From Euryodendron excelsum (taxonomy: Eukaryota > Streptophyta > Magnoliopsida > Ericales > Pentaphylacaceae): DNA of 64,000 nucleotides. Below, one piece after another: positions 24,379 through 37,533 of this stretch (position 1 is its first letter; each line of letters opens with the position of its first letter). The notes under the pieces are model-generated. The model ran no database searches, was not told the DNA's origin, and worked only from the letters and a program-made list of their open reading frames with translations. Position numbers and translations under genes: made by a program. The stretch is taken from positions 21,030,501 through 21,094,500 of the forward strand of contig CM065390.1 of NCBI GenBank assembly GCA_033060915.1, given 5' to 3'.

Positions 24379-25789
24379 TGTCACACCCCAAAATCCTGGG
24401 TGGTTTATCGTAAAAATAACTAATTTAATAAAAATAAATCAAATTTTCAACAGTTTAAAAGAAAATTTAATAAATTAAAGAAAGTCCAATTTAATAAAGT
24501 CTAAAAGTACAACATAACAACTACCCATCACTCAACGAATAATCTAAATCTCAAAATCTCAAGTATAACTGAAATAAAAAAAACACACAATAAGATTATT
24601 CCCAATGCTAATAAAATATACACTAGAAACAAAATGTATAACTAACATCCAATTAGTCCAAAACATCTTTTTCGTGTTCAACCTACACATGTAAGGCCTG
24701 GTAGAGTGTGAGTTTATGCCCAGTAGTCCATAAGACCAAACATACAATAAATAGCATATAAAATATGATAGAGGCATGTGAATAATACATGTTAGTAATG
24801 CAATATGAATGCAATGCATATGATATTCCTTCTTTCATACTAATATGATAATGTTCTTGTTTTCCCTTTTATCTGGGTTTCTAACCGTTTATTCTGCTCA
24901 ATGTCATGCAATCTCATTATCCAAGACATTTCCAACTGTTACATTTCCTTACTCACTGTTATATATTAATTTTTTAGGAGAAATAATGGCTTTCGAAGCT
25001 CTAATTCATTGTGCCATCCACTAACCATGTTTTTAGAACTCTCATCTATGGTACGAGTGGACCAACACGCTTCTAAGGACGCTAAACACGGTGACCAGGA
25101 TTTAATTCTGAGCTTTTCACCTGAGGGAGGAACAATTTCTACTTGCTTACATTCCCATGCTTGCCATTATTTTATAGTTTCTAATATTATCTTATCCTTG
25201 ATAGTCCATCTTTCATAATTCTCGTTCAACCTCTAAAATTAGTATCTTCATTGTCTCATCATGAGTTATGCGACTCAATGTAATTCATAATTCAATAATC
25301 ATTATATTGCAATCATTATAATTCAATAATCATTATATTCCAATCATCATAATTCAATAACTCAATGCGTATAAGGATAATAGTGTTATTCAAATAATAT
25401 ATCTAACGAAAAACAATAATCATAAATTACATGGCATTTTAATCACACACAACAATCATCATATTCTCTAAATCATATACGATGATATAAGAAAATCAAT
25501 CTTCACAACTCAAGTACCTAAAATACCGAACAATACCATCTTATGTGAATAAAATTTAGTAGCATCTTCCTATCTTACCCACTCCATTGGAACATTAAAT
25601 TTTGTCATCAAGATCCACATATTAAAATCTTGTAGCAATTCTAACCGACAAACCATCACAATTACAATTTTTAACTGTTTATTTGCTATTATTCTATATG
25701 ACGATCCTATGATCAAAAAATGATCAAACTAATAACAAAATAGATTTAGCGTGTTTAACAACCTAGAGTAGGGCAATTTATATAACTTA
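24379..25789 (+). mobile_element. Possible LTR-like element starting TGTCACACCCC
   Basis: The start TGTCACACCCCAAAATCC resembles the ends of the neighbouring LTR-like families. No matching far end, target duplication or coding frame was found. The interior is AT-rich and noncoding. The call rests on the start motif alone. Confidence 0.3.
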
Positions 25790-26483
25790 AAGCCTGTAAT
25801 ACCTCGAACCTTTGTTTCCTAAATAAAAGTGGAGTTTTAACTCCTGTATTATTTTCTTTTATTTTGGAGTCAAAGTTGACCAATTAAAACTTATGTTGTA
25901 ACTTATGCGTTGTGTGTGAGACAAATGAGATTAATTTCCATGGTTGTCTCCTACTTTCACACTCACATACACTCACCCATACACACTTTCAGGGAAGGAA
26001 GAAAAGAAGAGAGAAAGAACAAAAGAGGGAGGAGAAGAAGCAGGGAAGGAGAAAGAAAGAGAAAGGAATCAAGAGAGAAGATGCCAAGTAGAAGCTTAAC
26101 AATCCCAACCTATGCTAGAAACCACCATTGATGAAGCTTGAGGGAGCTTGGAAGAAGGTAAGATTTCACCAACCCTTGTATAAGCATGTATATATATGTG
26201 TTGTAGTTGTGTTGCATGACTCCTTTGAGTCCCAATTAGTTAGATTTTAAGAGTTTGTAAGCTCCGATAGATGGATTGGGAGTTAGGGTTGAAAACTCCA
26301 AAATTTGTGCATGTTGGGTTTGAGAGATCCCTTTGATTTACTTGTTAATTTAGGATCATTTTGAGATATTGAGTCTTCTTAGGTCAATCTTTGAACCCTA
26401 GAAGCATTGGTGGAGTTTGGAGTGGTTTGGATTTGAAAATCTTCGGCTTAGAGAATTTATTTTCGAACCAAAATGTGCAGAGT

Positions 26484-26606
26484 TTGGGGTGGCCACGAGT
26501 CATTCAGACGGGTTGTTGACATCATAGTTTGGGGTGGCTACAGGTCATTCGAATGGGTGTTCGGACAGGGGTGGCTACAGGTCGTTCAGACAGGGTGTTC
26601 GGACGG
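26484..26606. repeat. Short minisatellite with GGTGGCTACAGGTC core
   Basis: Three imperfect units containing GGTGGCTACAGGTCRTTC and GTGTTCGGACRGG. The CGTCCGAAC-like motif also occurs, in CpG-rich form, at 11860-12180. Confidence 0.6.
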
Positions 26607-27419
26607 GTTGCTAATAACTCCGACACTATTTAGTAAAACGGGCATAACTTACTCTAGAAAACTCAAATTGATGCACCATTTGAAGTATTGAAGAATAGAC
26701 TCATATAACTTTGTACCCATATAAAGATTGTGCTCTAATTCCTTATAGATTGGGAGATATTGAATTTTAAATTTGACCTAAATTTCTATTAGCAACATTA
26801 TCCTTCAGATTTTAGTCCATTTTTTATGAGACACAACTTCTTTATCTGAAATGTATTTGTAACTCATGACCTATCAAATAAAATGTCTTTAAGCCTATTT
26901 TCAAATGAAATTGACTTAGAATGTAGACTCATTATCTTGATGTGAATGAGATGCAATGAATGAATCGGTGTTTAGGGATTCTTGTTTCAAACCTCAACTT
27001 TATGTTCTTGCTTTGTATTGGGGTCTTATGTTTGATACTTCTATGTACTCTATGTGTAGGAATACGCTTGTTTGACACCAATTCTCAAAAATAGATGTGA
27101 GTAATGATATGCCATGAGCAAAACCTTATTACTTTTCAAATGTTTTAAGTCCAATTACATTTCATGCAGCGTTTTCCATATAATTTTAATGCATTAATGT
27201 TTATGCTTAATTATAAATGTCATATTTTTAAATGCATACAAGTTATACTTACGTTATGAACCGAGACCCATGGACTAGAATATTTAATGAAAAAAATGCA
27301 AGATTTTCAGTGTACGGTGCCAACTCGAGATCTTTTGTGGCAAGACCCTAAATTAGCAACGATGTTCCTATGGTAGGGGTTATGAAATAATCTATCGCCA
27401 TGTTGGGAGATGTCCCTTG

Positions 27420-27800
27420 GATTAAAGAGCCTATTTATGACTTTTATGGTTACTATAACTGAGCTTAGCTCTTATGATTGGCTTCAAGAGTCTATGTGTG
27501 ACCTTTATGGTTGCTAATGAACTGAGTATAGCTCCTAATGACTGAGTCTAGTTCTCGTGATTGAGCTCTGCTCTCATGATTGGCCTAAAGCACTCTATGT
27601 TGCTAATGAACTGAGCCCTTCTCTCATGATTGAGCCCTGCTCTCTTGATTAGCTTAAAGCACTTTATGTTGCTAATGAACTAAACGTAGCTCTTAATAAC
27701 TGAGCTTAGCTCTCATGACTAGCTTAAAGAGCCTATGCGTGACCTTTGCGGTTATTATATTGGCCTCAAGAGCCCCATGCGTGACCGTTTGTTTGTATTA
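27420..27800. repeat. Degenerate tandem repeat (AGCTCTCATGATTGGC family)
   Basis: Phrases such as GAGCTTAGCTCTCATGA, TTGGCTTAAAGCACT and TATGTTGCTAATGAACTGAG recur many times with irregular spacing, within the family B LTR-like element. Confidence 0.7.
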
Positions 27801-28624
27801 CTTGTTTAAAGCCATAAGGACCGCTATGCGTGTGTAGGGAGTTAGGCCCTGCCAGTTTACGACAATTAGCCCAAAGCGGAGCCTAACTCTAATGTAACTT
27901 ATGTTCTAGAACGAGAGATATGATTTGTTCATATGCTTCACGACAAGTTATGTATGTCCCCACGAGTATTAATGTCACTATGTATCCTTCCTCTTTACGA
28001 TATTATGATATGCCTTACAATACTATGCCATAGTATGCTTTTGACAGGCTACATTATGCCATACATGATCATGTTATTTTTTGCATCTCACTCTTATGAT
28101 ACTATATCTGAAATGTTATAATATGTCATTATGAAAGCTTATGATCTAATGTTTTAATATGATGTTTATACTTCTTATGCTACCTATGTTTCCAAATCTA
28201 CGCTTTATATGTTTTCGAGAACGATGATATTTGATGTGTCTAATGTTATAAGATGAGTTAAGATATACTTTTACGTTATGTCATGTTCTACGAGATCATG
28301 CTACGACACGTCTCTTTTTTTTTTTAACATTATGTTTTAGAAATGATGGAATGATTTAATACGAAAGCCTATGCCACATGTGTTTTTAAGCTTACGCTTA
28401 TACGTTTTTAAGTTCATGCCATATATGCATAAATGTATTTCTATTATCATGTATGTAAGCACCCCATTTTTGCCCGTTCGGCAATCTCCAGCCCGACCGG
28501 ATTCAGTTTTCAACATCACAACACATGCAAGCTCAAGATGAGCTTTTCAATCTCTAATCCAATCAACTGGTCGCTTCTCGGGTCCACAAAGATCCGCTGG
28601 AGCCTTAAGCACCATTATTCCAGG

Positions 28625-28960
28625 CAGTTTTTCAGACTGGACGGTCCCGGAAACCAACGCCATCCAGGTAGCTTCCTGAGATTGGGTGATCTCGGGGACC
28701 AACACCTCATCAAAAATTCCAGATGGTTCACTTCTGGCGCCTGCTAGCCTGCCAATGTAGAATGTCCGTCATTTAGTAGTTCTCCGGGACCAGGCTTTCT
28801 CGGAGACCAACACCACCCTTCTAGGTAGCTTTCTAGGACTAAGCGTTCTCAAGAACCAACACCAGCCCTACAGGTAGCTCTCTAAGAACGGGCGTTCTTG
28901 GAGACCAACACCGCACAGGTAGTTTTTCGAGACCGGGCAGTCTCGGAAACCAACACCTAA
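28625..28960. repeat. Tandem repeat of about 60 bp in the LTR 5' part
   Basis: The phrase CTCGGAGACCAACACC recurs with variants about six times (near 28635, 28690, 28800, 28850, 28895 and 28945), each followed by CAGGTAG-like sequence. Confidence 0.7.
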
Positions 28961-29448
28961 GTCAACACTGGCCCTACTAGCCCGACTTGGTGAAAAATGA
29001 CCAAATCTGCCCCTTGGGCCTCCAGGCACGTTTTGAGAAAGTTCAAAATCTCTCAAAACGATAAGTCCATCCTTCCAAAATGTTACTAAACCATTAGGTG
29101 TCCCCCACACGCCATTTGGTCCAAATCCGGTCCTATTCTGGCCCATTTCGGTCAAAATGACCGTTTTGCCCCCAAGCGCCTCGGCACGGCACAAACCCCA
29201 CTGAATGATAAAGGACTCTCTCAAATCATCCCTGAATAGTCCTACACACTTAACACAGCATACCAAACCATTCCTGACCATTTCCAACCAACTCCGGTCA
29301 AAATGACTGTTTTGCCCCTAAAAGCCCAAAAATGCCCCGAAACAACACCAACATTGGGGTTTCGAGCAAAGGGTTTCACCACATGTCCTTGTTTAACCCA
29401 AGGAGCACCCTACGACACTAAGCTCACACGACGCGATAAAAGTTCCTT

Positions 29449-29888
29449 GGAGCGTCTCGCAGACGCTCCGCCTGAATTGTCTTTTCCCTCGATTCCCTGG
29501 TTATAACGCATCGTCAAACGACTTGAGAAATGCGTAAATCAGGGAATTTTCAAAAGCTCATCCATAGATCTTTCTATTAATACGGCTCGATCAAGTAGAT
29601 CACCTCCCGAAGCCCTCCATCGTACGGTGCGAAAACCATAACTTTCAGCAACCCCTAGAGCGTCTCACAGACGCTCTGTCAAGGTTGACTTTTCTCCCAA
29701 TTCCCTAATCAAAACGCACTGTCAAACGACTTGAGAAATGCGTAAATTTGGGAATTCCAAAAAGTGTTTCTAGAGTACTTTCCATCGGTATGGTCTGATC
29801 GAAAAGATCGCTTATCGAAGGCCTCGATCACGCGAAATGAAGAAAGCCATTTTCGAACACCCACGGAGCGTATCACAGACGCTCCGCG
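29449..29888. repeat. Three 208 bp-spaced hairpin repeats
   Basis: The inverted repeat GGAGCGTCT-CGC-AGACGCTCC at 29449 recurs with small changes at 29657 and 29865. The GAGCG starts (29450, 29658, 29866) are exactly 208 bp apart. The intervening sequence also repeats (CAAACGACTTGAGAAATGCG at about 29514 and 29723). Confidence 0.8.
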
Positions 29889-30270
29889 AAAGTGTTCTTT
29901 TTGGCATACTTCCCAGGATGATATCACTCACCTCCAAACATAATTTAAACTTTTCGAAAACATGAAAGTTCATCGGAAGCACTAGGAGAACATCCCAAGT
30001 GCAACCGATTCCCCCGGAACCTTCTCGATTGACCCAATTATCGAGGCAAAGTTTGGACGAACCTTCCCGGTGATGGAGCATATGCTACATGCGCAAGGCC
30101 AAAATTTCGATCAGATTGACTGACTTCGATCAACAGTCGAGATTTAACCAGTACACAGGGTGCCACGTGTTATTCTGGCAATGAAACAGTACCTGCGCAT
30201 GTCCTATATACGCAAGGCCAAAATTTGGCCATGCACATATAGCACATGCGCAGGGCCTGTTCTAGATTGC

Positions 30271-30280
30271 TATAAATAGA
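30271..30280 (+). promoter_or_regulatory. TATA box of the outer solo LTR
   Basis: TATAAATAGA in a GC-richer context, about 1.8 kb into the LTR. It is followed by a Ser/Pro-free, CT-rich leader-like region. The related inner LTR has TATAAATAC at the comparable place (32909). Confidence 0.5.
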
Positions 30281-31689
30281 GGCCTTCCCCCTTGCATATT
30301 CCATGTTCGAAATTGATACGAAACTCTACTGAAATCACTCTAGAAACTCGAATCTCTACGTATATTCCTCCCCTCCAACACTTAGGCTAGATTCTACCCC
30401 TCCTAAGCCTATACACTCCATATACAAGGCCTCATACACACTTATACACTCCATTCTAGCCTCTCAAGCCTTCTTGAAGTCACTCAAGCTCCAATCAAGA
30501 CATCCATTGAAGACTACAAATGTGTTGAAGGCAAAAGGTGGTAACCCTTTTACATTTATGCTCTCCCCCATTCTTCTCTTCTCCCTCCTAGCCTACTTAG
30601 CCTATTCTCTATTTTAATCCCCATCTTCAACCCCGCTTTCTTGTATGCTTGAGCCAAGAGGGCTCTTAGATCATGCCTAGAGGATAGTAAGTGAGAGCCA
30701 CCGTGTAGGGGGACCTCTCACTAGCCTACTTTAAGATGGTATGGCCTAAGAGCCTCTTGTTTATGTGGTGTAGCCTAAAAGCCTTGTATGTAAATCATGA
30801 CCCCTTGCATATTCCTATTTTGATCATGTCTTGTATGCTTGGCTTGATTTTATGCTTATTGTCATGCTCCACAATACTTACATTACTCTTAATTTTATAC
30901 CATTTCCAAACTCTACATTTCTTTCAAAAATTGTTCCAAGAGTTGGCCCCTTGAAGTCTAGGATGAGACCTTAGGAGTCATGCCTTAGAAAAGTCCTCAT
31001 TACCCCTTAATTTACACTTTTGCATCATTACATTTCAATTTGCACAAAAGTTGCTTTCAAACTCTCTAATTTTCAAGGTTTCTATTCTCTCAAATTTAGT
31101 GGCTAAAATGGACCCATGGAACCCTCTCTTGAGTGGTCTCCCTTTAAATTGGCCATAGGAGCCATAAATTGTTAGAATGGCTCCCTTTTCTCTTTATGCT
31201 TGCCTAAGAATGATGTTCAAACTCTTTGAATTCTATAGTTTCTATTCTCTCAAGTTTAGTGGTTGGAATAGTCCCATGGAACTCTCTTTTGAGTGGTTTT
31301 CCTTTTGTTGGTCATATGAACCCTTTCTTGATGGAATGTTCCCCTTAAAAAATGATTTTCAAAATCCTTATCAAAAGATGATTTTAAAAAATGCATTCTC
31401 TCCATCTTTGCATCAAAAATGATTTTTAAAAAATTACTATCATTATGTTGATTTTTGAAACCCCCACTCTTGCCAAGATAAAGGTTATGATGTTCATAAG
31501 GAAACATTCCTTGGAATGGTCTCCAATCACCAACCATGTAAACCATGCTCTTGGCTAGAGTCAAAATTTTCATGGAAATAATCTTCAAAAGTGTTGTCCA
31601 CCAAAGTCCATTGCATGGCATGTTTTGTCTTTTAAAATTCTCTCCAAAAATGCATTAAACCAATTTTCAAAACCAACTTCCAATCCAAT

Positions 31690-31900
31690 CCTAGGTTAAT
31701 TTGACCCTAGTTGTCCAATCCTATTTAACTTGACCGTAGTTGTCCAATCCTAGGTTAACTTGACCCTAGTTACCTCACCTTAGGTTAACTTAACCCTAAG
31801 TCTTCTTAACCTTAGGTCAACCTAACCTAAGTTAGTTAACCTTAGGTTCTCCCTAACCTAAGGCTAACCTAACTAAGGTTAATACACTTTAAGGTTGCAA
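31690..31900. repeat. CCTAGGTTAACTTGACC low-complexity tandem repeat
   Basis: Short degenerate units of the type TCCAATCCTAGGTTAACTTG, later changing to AACCTAAG variants. The units resemble, but are not, plant telomere repeats. Confidence 0.65.
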
Positions 31901-31925
31901 CTCTTGAATTGCCAACAAACCCCTA

Positions 31926-34900
31926 TGTCACGACGACCGCCGTTAAAGTGGCGGAAACACTCAAAACCTAGGTCAACACCAGTGTCTGCTAGCCCACTTC
32001 GGTAAAAAATGACCCAAACTGCCCCTTGGGCCTTTTCCGAGACTTTCCAATCAAGATGACCATTCTGCCCCTAGACATCCAAACGCCCCGGGAACCACAC
32101 GGGCTCTGGGTATCAAGCCGGTAACCTCCCGAGAATGTTTTTTATAGTGTTCTCAGCCACCCTTTATCTTTTCGGATCATTCCGAGTCAGTTCTGGCCAA
32201 CCCAGTATAAAATGACCGTTTTGCCCCTGGTGGGCCGGTCTCCTTTTTCGACCACACCGGCTCTGGGTATCAAATCGGTAACCTCCCGAGAATGCTTTTT
32301 ATAGTGTTTTCAACCTCCCTTTATTTTTCCGGATCATTCCGAGTCAGTTCCGGCCAACTTAGTACAAAATGACCGTTTTGCCCTTGGTGGGTCGGTCTCC
32401 TTTTCCGACCACACCGGCTCTGGGAATCAAACCGGAAACCTTTGGGAACATTCTGAATAATGTTTCCAAATCTCGAGTCTTCTTCCGGGACAGTCCAAGT
32501 CCGTCCTAGCAGCTTCCCGATCCGATTGACCGTTTTGCCCCTAAAGGCCCGATCAACCCTTCCGACATATCTTATTCTCATTTTTCAAGTCAAATACCTC
32601 CGAGACACTATTCTAAGTGTTCCTACTCTTTTCCAACCATCCGGGTTGATTTCAGTCTCTTAAAATCATTTCCGAACTTTTCGAAGTCACTCCTAGTGAA
32701 ACCAGGCTAAAAATTACTTGGTAGTCACTAGTACAGGCGCCCAAATCTAGTCAAAGATACGTTGCTTGCCGACCTTAAATATTTCCTAAATGGCTGGCGC
32801 CACTAGTAGTGGCGCCAAGCCAAAAAATGGCCTGGAGCCACTCCTAGTAGCGCCAGTGTAAAGTTTGGCCTAACGCCACTGTAACAGGCGCTAGTGTATT
32901 CCTCTCTCTATAAATACAGAGCCTCCTCCAACCTGAAAGGGGTCCACAAACTCAGTCTAAAAATCATATAATTTGATATACAGAGCTCGTGCACTCCCTA
33001 AACCCTAGCTCCCTAGGTTTTCCAAACCCTAGCCACCATACACTAAACCCTAGCCTTCTATACACTCATACACACCCCCATACACTCATACACTAGCCTT
33101 CAACCCTTCTTTGAAGACGTGAAGAGATGCAATCTAAAGTTTGAAGACAACTCTTGAAGATTGAAGACAAAGATCAAGACGAAGACCGAAGACAAGCAAG
33201 GCGCGCAAAATAAACAAGACATACGGTAGGCTTTCTCTTTAAATTTCTGCACTTTCCCTTCTGTCTTCTCTCTCCTAACCCACTTGAGTTTTCTTTATTT
33301 TAATCTCCCATTTCTTTCCCCCCCTTTCTTTGCATGCTTGAAATAAGGGGATTCCCGGTCCATGTGTAGGATTGGGCTATTGGAGAGTTATCTTGTCGGG
33401 GGCTTTCTTCTAGTCTAATTGAAGACCACGTGGGTCCGGCCCCCTTGATTATGTGGTGAAGCCTTAACCTTGTATGTTCACGACCCTAAAATTGCATTGT
33501 GCATATCATGGTGTTGCATCTTCCAAAAGTCGTTTTCAAAGTTGTTTTCAAAATTGTTTTCAAACTTGTTTTCAAAATTGCATCAAAATCTCATTTTTCA
33601 AAACATGTTTTCAAAATCACAATCCTAGGGTGGTTCTAGCCTTTCCATGGCTAGGATTTCTTTAGGAAAGTATTACATTCAAAGTGACCAACATGGTCCA
33701 TATTTTCAACCCTTGTTGTTTTCAAAACCACTTTCTTAAAGTGGTTCTAGCCTTCTTATGGTTAGAATCGTTTTAGGAAAGTGAGATGTTTTTATACTTT
33801 CTAAGAAGCTCTCTTTTCAAAAATCTCTTTTTCAACATATTTCCCAAAAAACTCTTCTTTCCAAAATTGTTTTCAAAAACTCCCTCCAAAAATCTATTTT
33901 TCCAAACTCCCCTTTTCAACTTCTTTCCAAAACACTCTCTTCAAAGTCCACTTTCCAAAAACGTTCCCTAGGTCTCTTTCCTAGAAAGCTCTCTCCAATT
34001 TTCTTTCCAAAAACTCTCTTTCCAAAAATCTCCCTTATAGAAATTCCCCTCTAGGATTCTCTTCTAAAAACCTTCGTTTCCAAAAACGCACTTTCCAAAA
34101 ATTCTTTCCTTAGAGCCCAAGTCAAGCCCTAGAACTCACAATTAGGAAACCCTAATGTTCTTTCCAAAAACATGATTTTCAAACTTTGCCCCAAACCTAG
34201 GTCTCCAAAACCTCTTGTTTTTCTACATTAAAACTATGCATATTTCCAAAACCTATTTTCTACATCAAAACTATAGTTTTCCAAATCTAGGGTTTCTAGA
34301 AACTTCCCTTTCCAAATCCTTGCCAAATCCAATTTTCCCTTTAAATTCAATCTTCCCGTTTAGGAAACTAAATCCTATCCTCTGTTTTTGGAAACAAAAT
34401 CAAACATTCTCTTTTAGACTCAAAATCTACATCTTTCCAAATTCAACTCTCTCCTAATTTTCCACCTTCCTAAACCGTAAGTTTCCTAAAACTTTCAAAT
34501 CTTTCCTTAAACATTAGGCCTTCAAATCTTTCCTAATTTTACCCCTTTCCAAATCCGAGTTTTTAAATCTTTCCTAAACTCAACCTTTCCTAATCTCAAG
34601 GTTTTCTAAAACTCAAACTCTAAAACTTTCTAAATTCAAAACTTTAAATCTTTCCTAATTTAAAATCTTTCTAAAATTCTAAACTTTCCAAATTCAAAAC
34701 TTTCTTAACTTGAAACTTTCCAAATTCTAAATCTTTCTTAAACTAAACTTTCCTAATTCAAAACATTTTTAAATTCAACACTTTTCAATTTCAAAACTTT
34801 CCTAAAATGAAAACTTTCCTAATTCCAAAACTTTCCTAAGTCGAAAACTTTCCTAACTTAAAAACTTTCCAAAAATAAAACTTTCCTAATTCGAAACTTT

Positions 34901-36103
34901 TCTAAATCGGACCTTTCCTAATTAGAATCTTTTCTAAATTCAATCATTTCCTAAATCTTCCAAGTCCAACATTCGAGTCAAATCTTTTCTAAAAATTTTT
35001 CAAGTCGAGTCCAATTCTTCTTTTCTAAGTTCCTAAGTCTAGGTTTTCTAAACCTTCGTCTTTCCAAAACAAATCTAAATTTTTCTTCCAAGTTCTATCT
35101 TTTCAAATCAAAATTCAACCTTTTCAATTCCAAAATTCTAAATTCCAATTTTCAATCCTCTATTCAAAGTTCAATCTTTCAATCTTTCAATCCAATTTCC
35201 AATTCAATCTTTTTTCCAAATCAACCCTTCTATTTTCAATCGGACTCTTATCCGAACTACGACTGACCTTGATTCCTCCAGAAGGATACGTAGACAACCC
35301 TCATGGGTGCGGTCACAATATTTTTCAAATTTTTATTTCCACAATCTTTTTCAAATATCCAATTCTACAATCTTTTTCAAATCTCAAATTCCATGATCTA
35401 TTTCAAACTTCCAATTTCAAATTTCAATTTCCAAATCTCTATTTCCAATTTCTAAAACTTTCCAATTTCAAACCCATCTTTTCAAATCTCTTTTCAAATC
35501 AAATCAAATTCTTCTTTTCAAATCTACTTCCAAATCAAGTCTCTTTTCTTGCACTTGCATATCATGCATCATGTTAGTTTCTTTTCAAACATTGTTTTTT
35601 CAAAGTGGGTAGGATTGAATATTAGTTAGTTAAAGACTCTCATAGGTGAATCTAGGGTAGATTGACATGTAGGTACCGAAAGGGTAGGGTAGGGTGATGG
35701 TTTAGTGCGTCTTCCCTACACGTAACCAACCTCCGAATCTAGGATCACTGATTTCAAAGACCAAAGGGAGTTATTTTTCAAAAAGGGCTAAATGTTTTCC
35801 AAAGGTTGCCAAACAACCTATTTTTCGTAAAAACCCTTTCTTGAGGAGATATTTTCAAAATCGTTTTCTAAAAACCCTAAGTATAGTCTTCGGATTATTC
35901 TTAGTTTTTAGGTGACCTAACTCACCTTAATCAAATTAGGTGGCGACTCCAAATCTTTTTCTAATAGCCCTTTATTCAAATTAAATTTTCAATTCAAATC
36001 TAATCGCACTCATTCTTCTAGGAGGGTGAGTTCTAACGAGATAGTACAGTGTTTTTCCCACTTGTGTGTCTATTCCTCGAGTGCAAAAAATCTGGGCGCG
36101 ACA
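31926..36103 (+). mobile_element. Second LTR of the same family, nested in the first
   Basis: A second, divergent copy of the same LTR type. Shared blocks include TAGGTCAACACC, AAACTGCCCCTTGGGCC, a TATA box (32909), GATACGTAGACAACC, TTAGGTGGCGACTCC and the end CTGGGCGCGACA at 36103. Its length (4.2 kb) is close to the 4.4 kb of the host LTR. The 5' end is probably TGTCACGACGACC at 31926, but no matching target duplication was found (AACAC follows the right end), so the left border may be altered. Confidence 0.6.
33500..35580. repeat. 2 kb low-complexity CTTTCCAAA/TTTCCTAAA tract
   Basis: Almost all of this part of the LTR consists of variants of CTTTCCAAAA and CTTTCCTAAA, with very few G residues on the plus strand. 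It explains several Phe/Leu-rich open frames here that are not genes. A shorter tract of the same style (TCTCAAAGTGTCTTAAACTT units) lies at 36120-36310. Confidence 0.75.
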
Positions 36104-37533
36104 AACACTTCACTTCCAATTTCAAGTCAAAACTTCCAAGACCTCAAAGTGTCTTAAACTTTTCTAAAGATCTCAAAGTGTCTTAAATTTTTCCAAAGAC
36201 CTCAAAATGTCTTAAACTTTTCTAAAGATTTCAAAGTGTCTTAAACTTTTTCAAAGACTTCAAAGTGTCTTAAGCTTTTCCAAAAACCCCAAAGTGTCTT
36301 CAAACCTTCCAAAGGCCCTAATGCGCTTATTTTCCATCAGGCTCTTGCCCGAACTACGAATGACCTGATTCTCGCCAAATGAGATACGTAGGCAACCTAA
36401 AATAATGCGGTCATAACTTTTATTTCAACCCCAATCCCTTTTTGAAAAATTCCAAATCAATTCAAAGTTTCTATTCCAAACTCTTTCAAAACCTCCATTA
36501 TTTTCAAACTTTTCCAAAAACTTGCATAATTCATTCGAAAAGTGATGACTAAACCCTGTTTTTCTAAAAGTGGATATTAAGTGGACAATGGTAACCGGTT
36601 ATTCTAATGAGTGAACAAAGGGTGATTAGACATGTAGGTACCGAAAGGGCGAGGTAGGGTGATGATCTTAGGATATCTTCCCTACACGTAACCAACCCCC
36701 GAACTTTAGATTTTTGTTTTCGAAAGACCAAAAATGAAATTATTTTCAAAAAGGGCTTAAACATTTCAAAAGGTTGCCAAACAACCTATTTTCCTAAAAA
36801 CCCTCTCTTGAGGGAATTTTCAAAAATCTTTTTCAAAAACTCTAAGTTTAATCTTCGGATTAATGTTTAGTTTTAGGTGCCCTAACTCACCTTTATCAAG
36901 TTAGGTGGCGACTCCTATTTTTCTAAAAAACCCTTAGTCAAATCAATTTTCAAACCTAGTAGCACTTGTTCTTCTAGGGGGAACGAGTTCTAGTGACAAA
37001 GTTCCGTGCTTTAGGGTCTCCGAGCCAAAAAGATCTTGGACACCCAAAAACTGGGGCGCGACAATGTACATTAAATAGAAATTTTAGTCTATGGTATTTT
37101 ATGCTCGTGCATCATTGTCATTTACTAACCATTAGCTTACGTTTTCTAAAAATGTTTTTAGATAACCAAACTAGGAAGCCTTAGAGGGAGACCCATTATG
37201 TGGATATTAGACTACTGCTCACAGGCCTTATGTTATGTAATGATATTGGGTTGGACCCTTAATGTTTTATAACTTATAATGGTATACATTTGTGGTGGCC
37301 TTGCATTAAACCCATATATATGTTTATGTTTTAAAAATTAGACACAGCTGTACTATGTATGACACGTTTTATTTTAAGTTTATAAAATCCTATTTCCGCA
37401 ACTACATATCATTTTAAATGATTAATGCATAGGTGTTCAATTGGTTTATGTAACGCGGTCTTGGGTAACCTTACTACTGGTCGGTCATGTACTCTAAATC
37501 CGCTTAGGCTAGATTACGGAGCATGACAAAGTC

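Larger units (their letters stand above)
28454..37063 (+). mobile_element. Nested solo LTR, Ogre/Tat-like (outer copy)
   Basis: Starts TGTAAGCACCCCATTTTTGC and ends CTGGGGCGCGACA. It is flanked by a perfect 5 bp target duplication ATGTA (28449-28453 and 37064-37068). It contains TATAAATAGAGG at 30271 as a likely promoter TATA box. The 3' part has GATACGTAGGCAACC and TTAGGTGGCGACTCC, phrases typical of the U5 end of long gypsy LTRs. No internal coding region remains. Without the second LTR inside it (31926-36103) it is about 4.4 kb, so it is best read as a solo LTR left by LTR-LTR recombination. Confidence 0.75.
25795..37528. mobile_element. LTR-like element family B (3.1 kb), split by a nested insertion
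   Basis: Left end TGTAATACCTCGAACC at 25795 and right end ATTACGGAGCATGACA at 37528, flanked by AAGCC (25790-25794) and AAGTC (37529-37533), a 4-of-5 target duplication. Removing the nested element at 28454-37063 and one copy of its target duplication leaves about 3.1 kb. Sequence on the two sides of the nest joins into one stretch homologous to the copy at 22438-23208, read in reverse. There is no coding frame, so it is probably a solo LTR. A 27.4-27.8 kb tract of degenerate repeats is inside it. Confidence 0.65.

Noticed and set aside
28868..29287. 139-residue open frame on the minus strand
   Set aside because: Lies in the repeat-rich 5' part of a noncoding LTR; composition follows the tandem repeats.
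31256..31621. 121-residue open frame on the minus strand
   Set aside because: Within a solo LTR with no coding region; no motif recognised.
31690..31900. Interstitial telomere repeat
   Set aside because: Contains CCCTAAG-like words but no run of the plant heptamer CCCTAAA; it is a degenerate LTR repeat.
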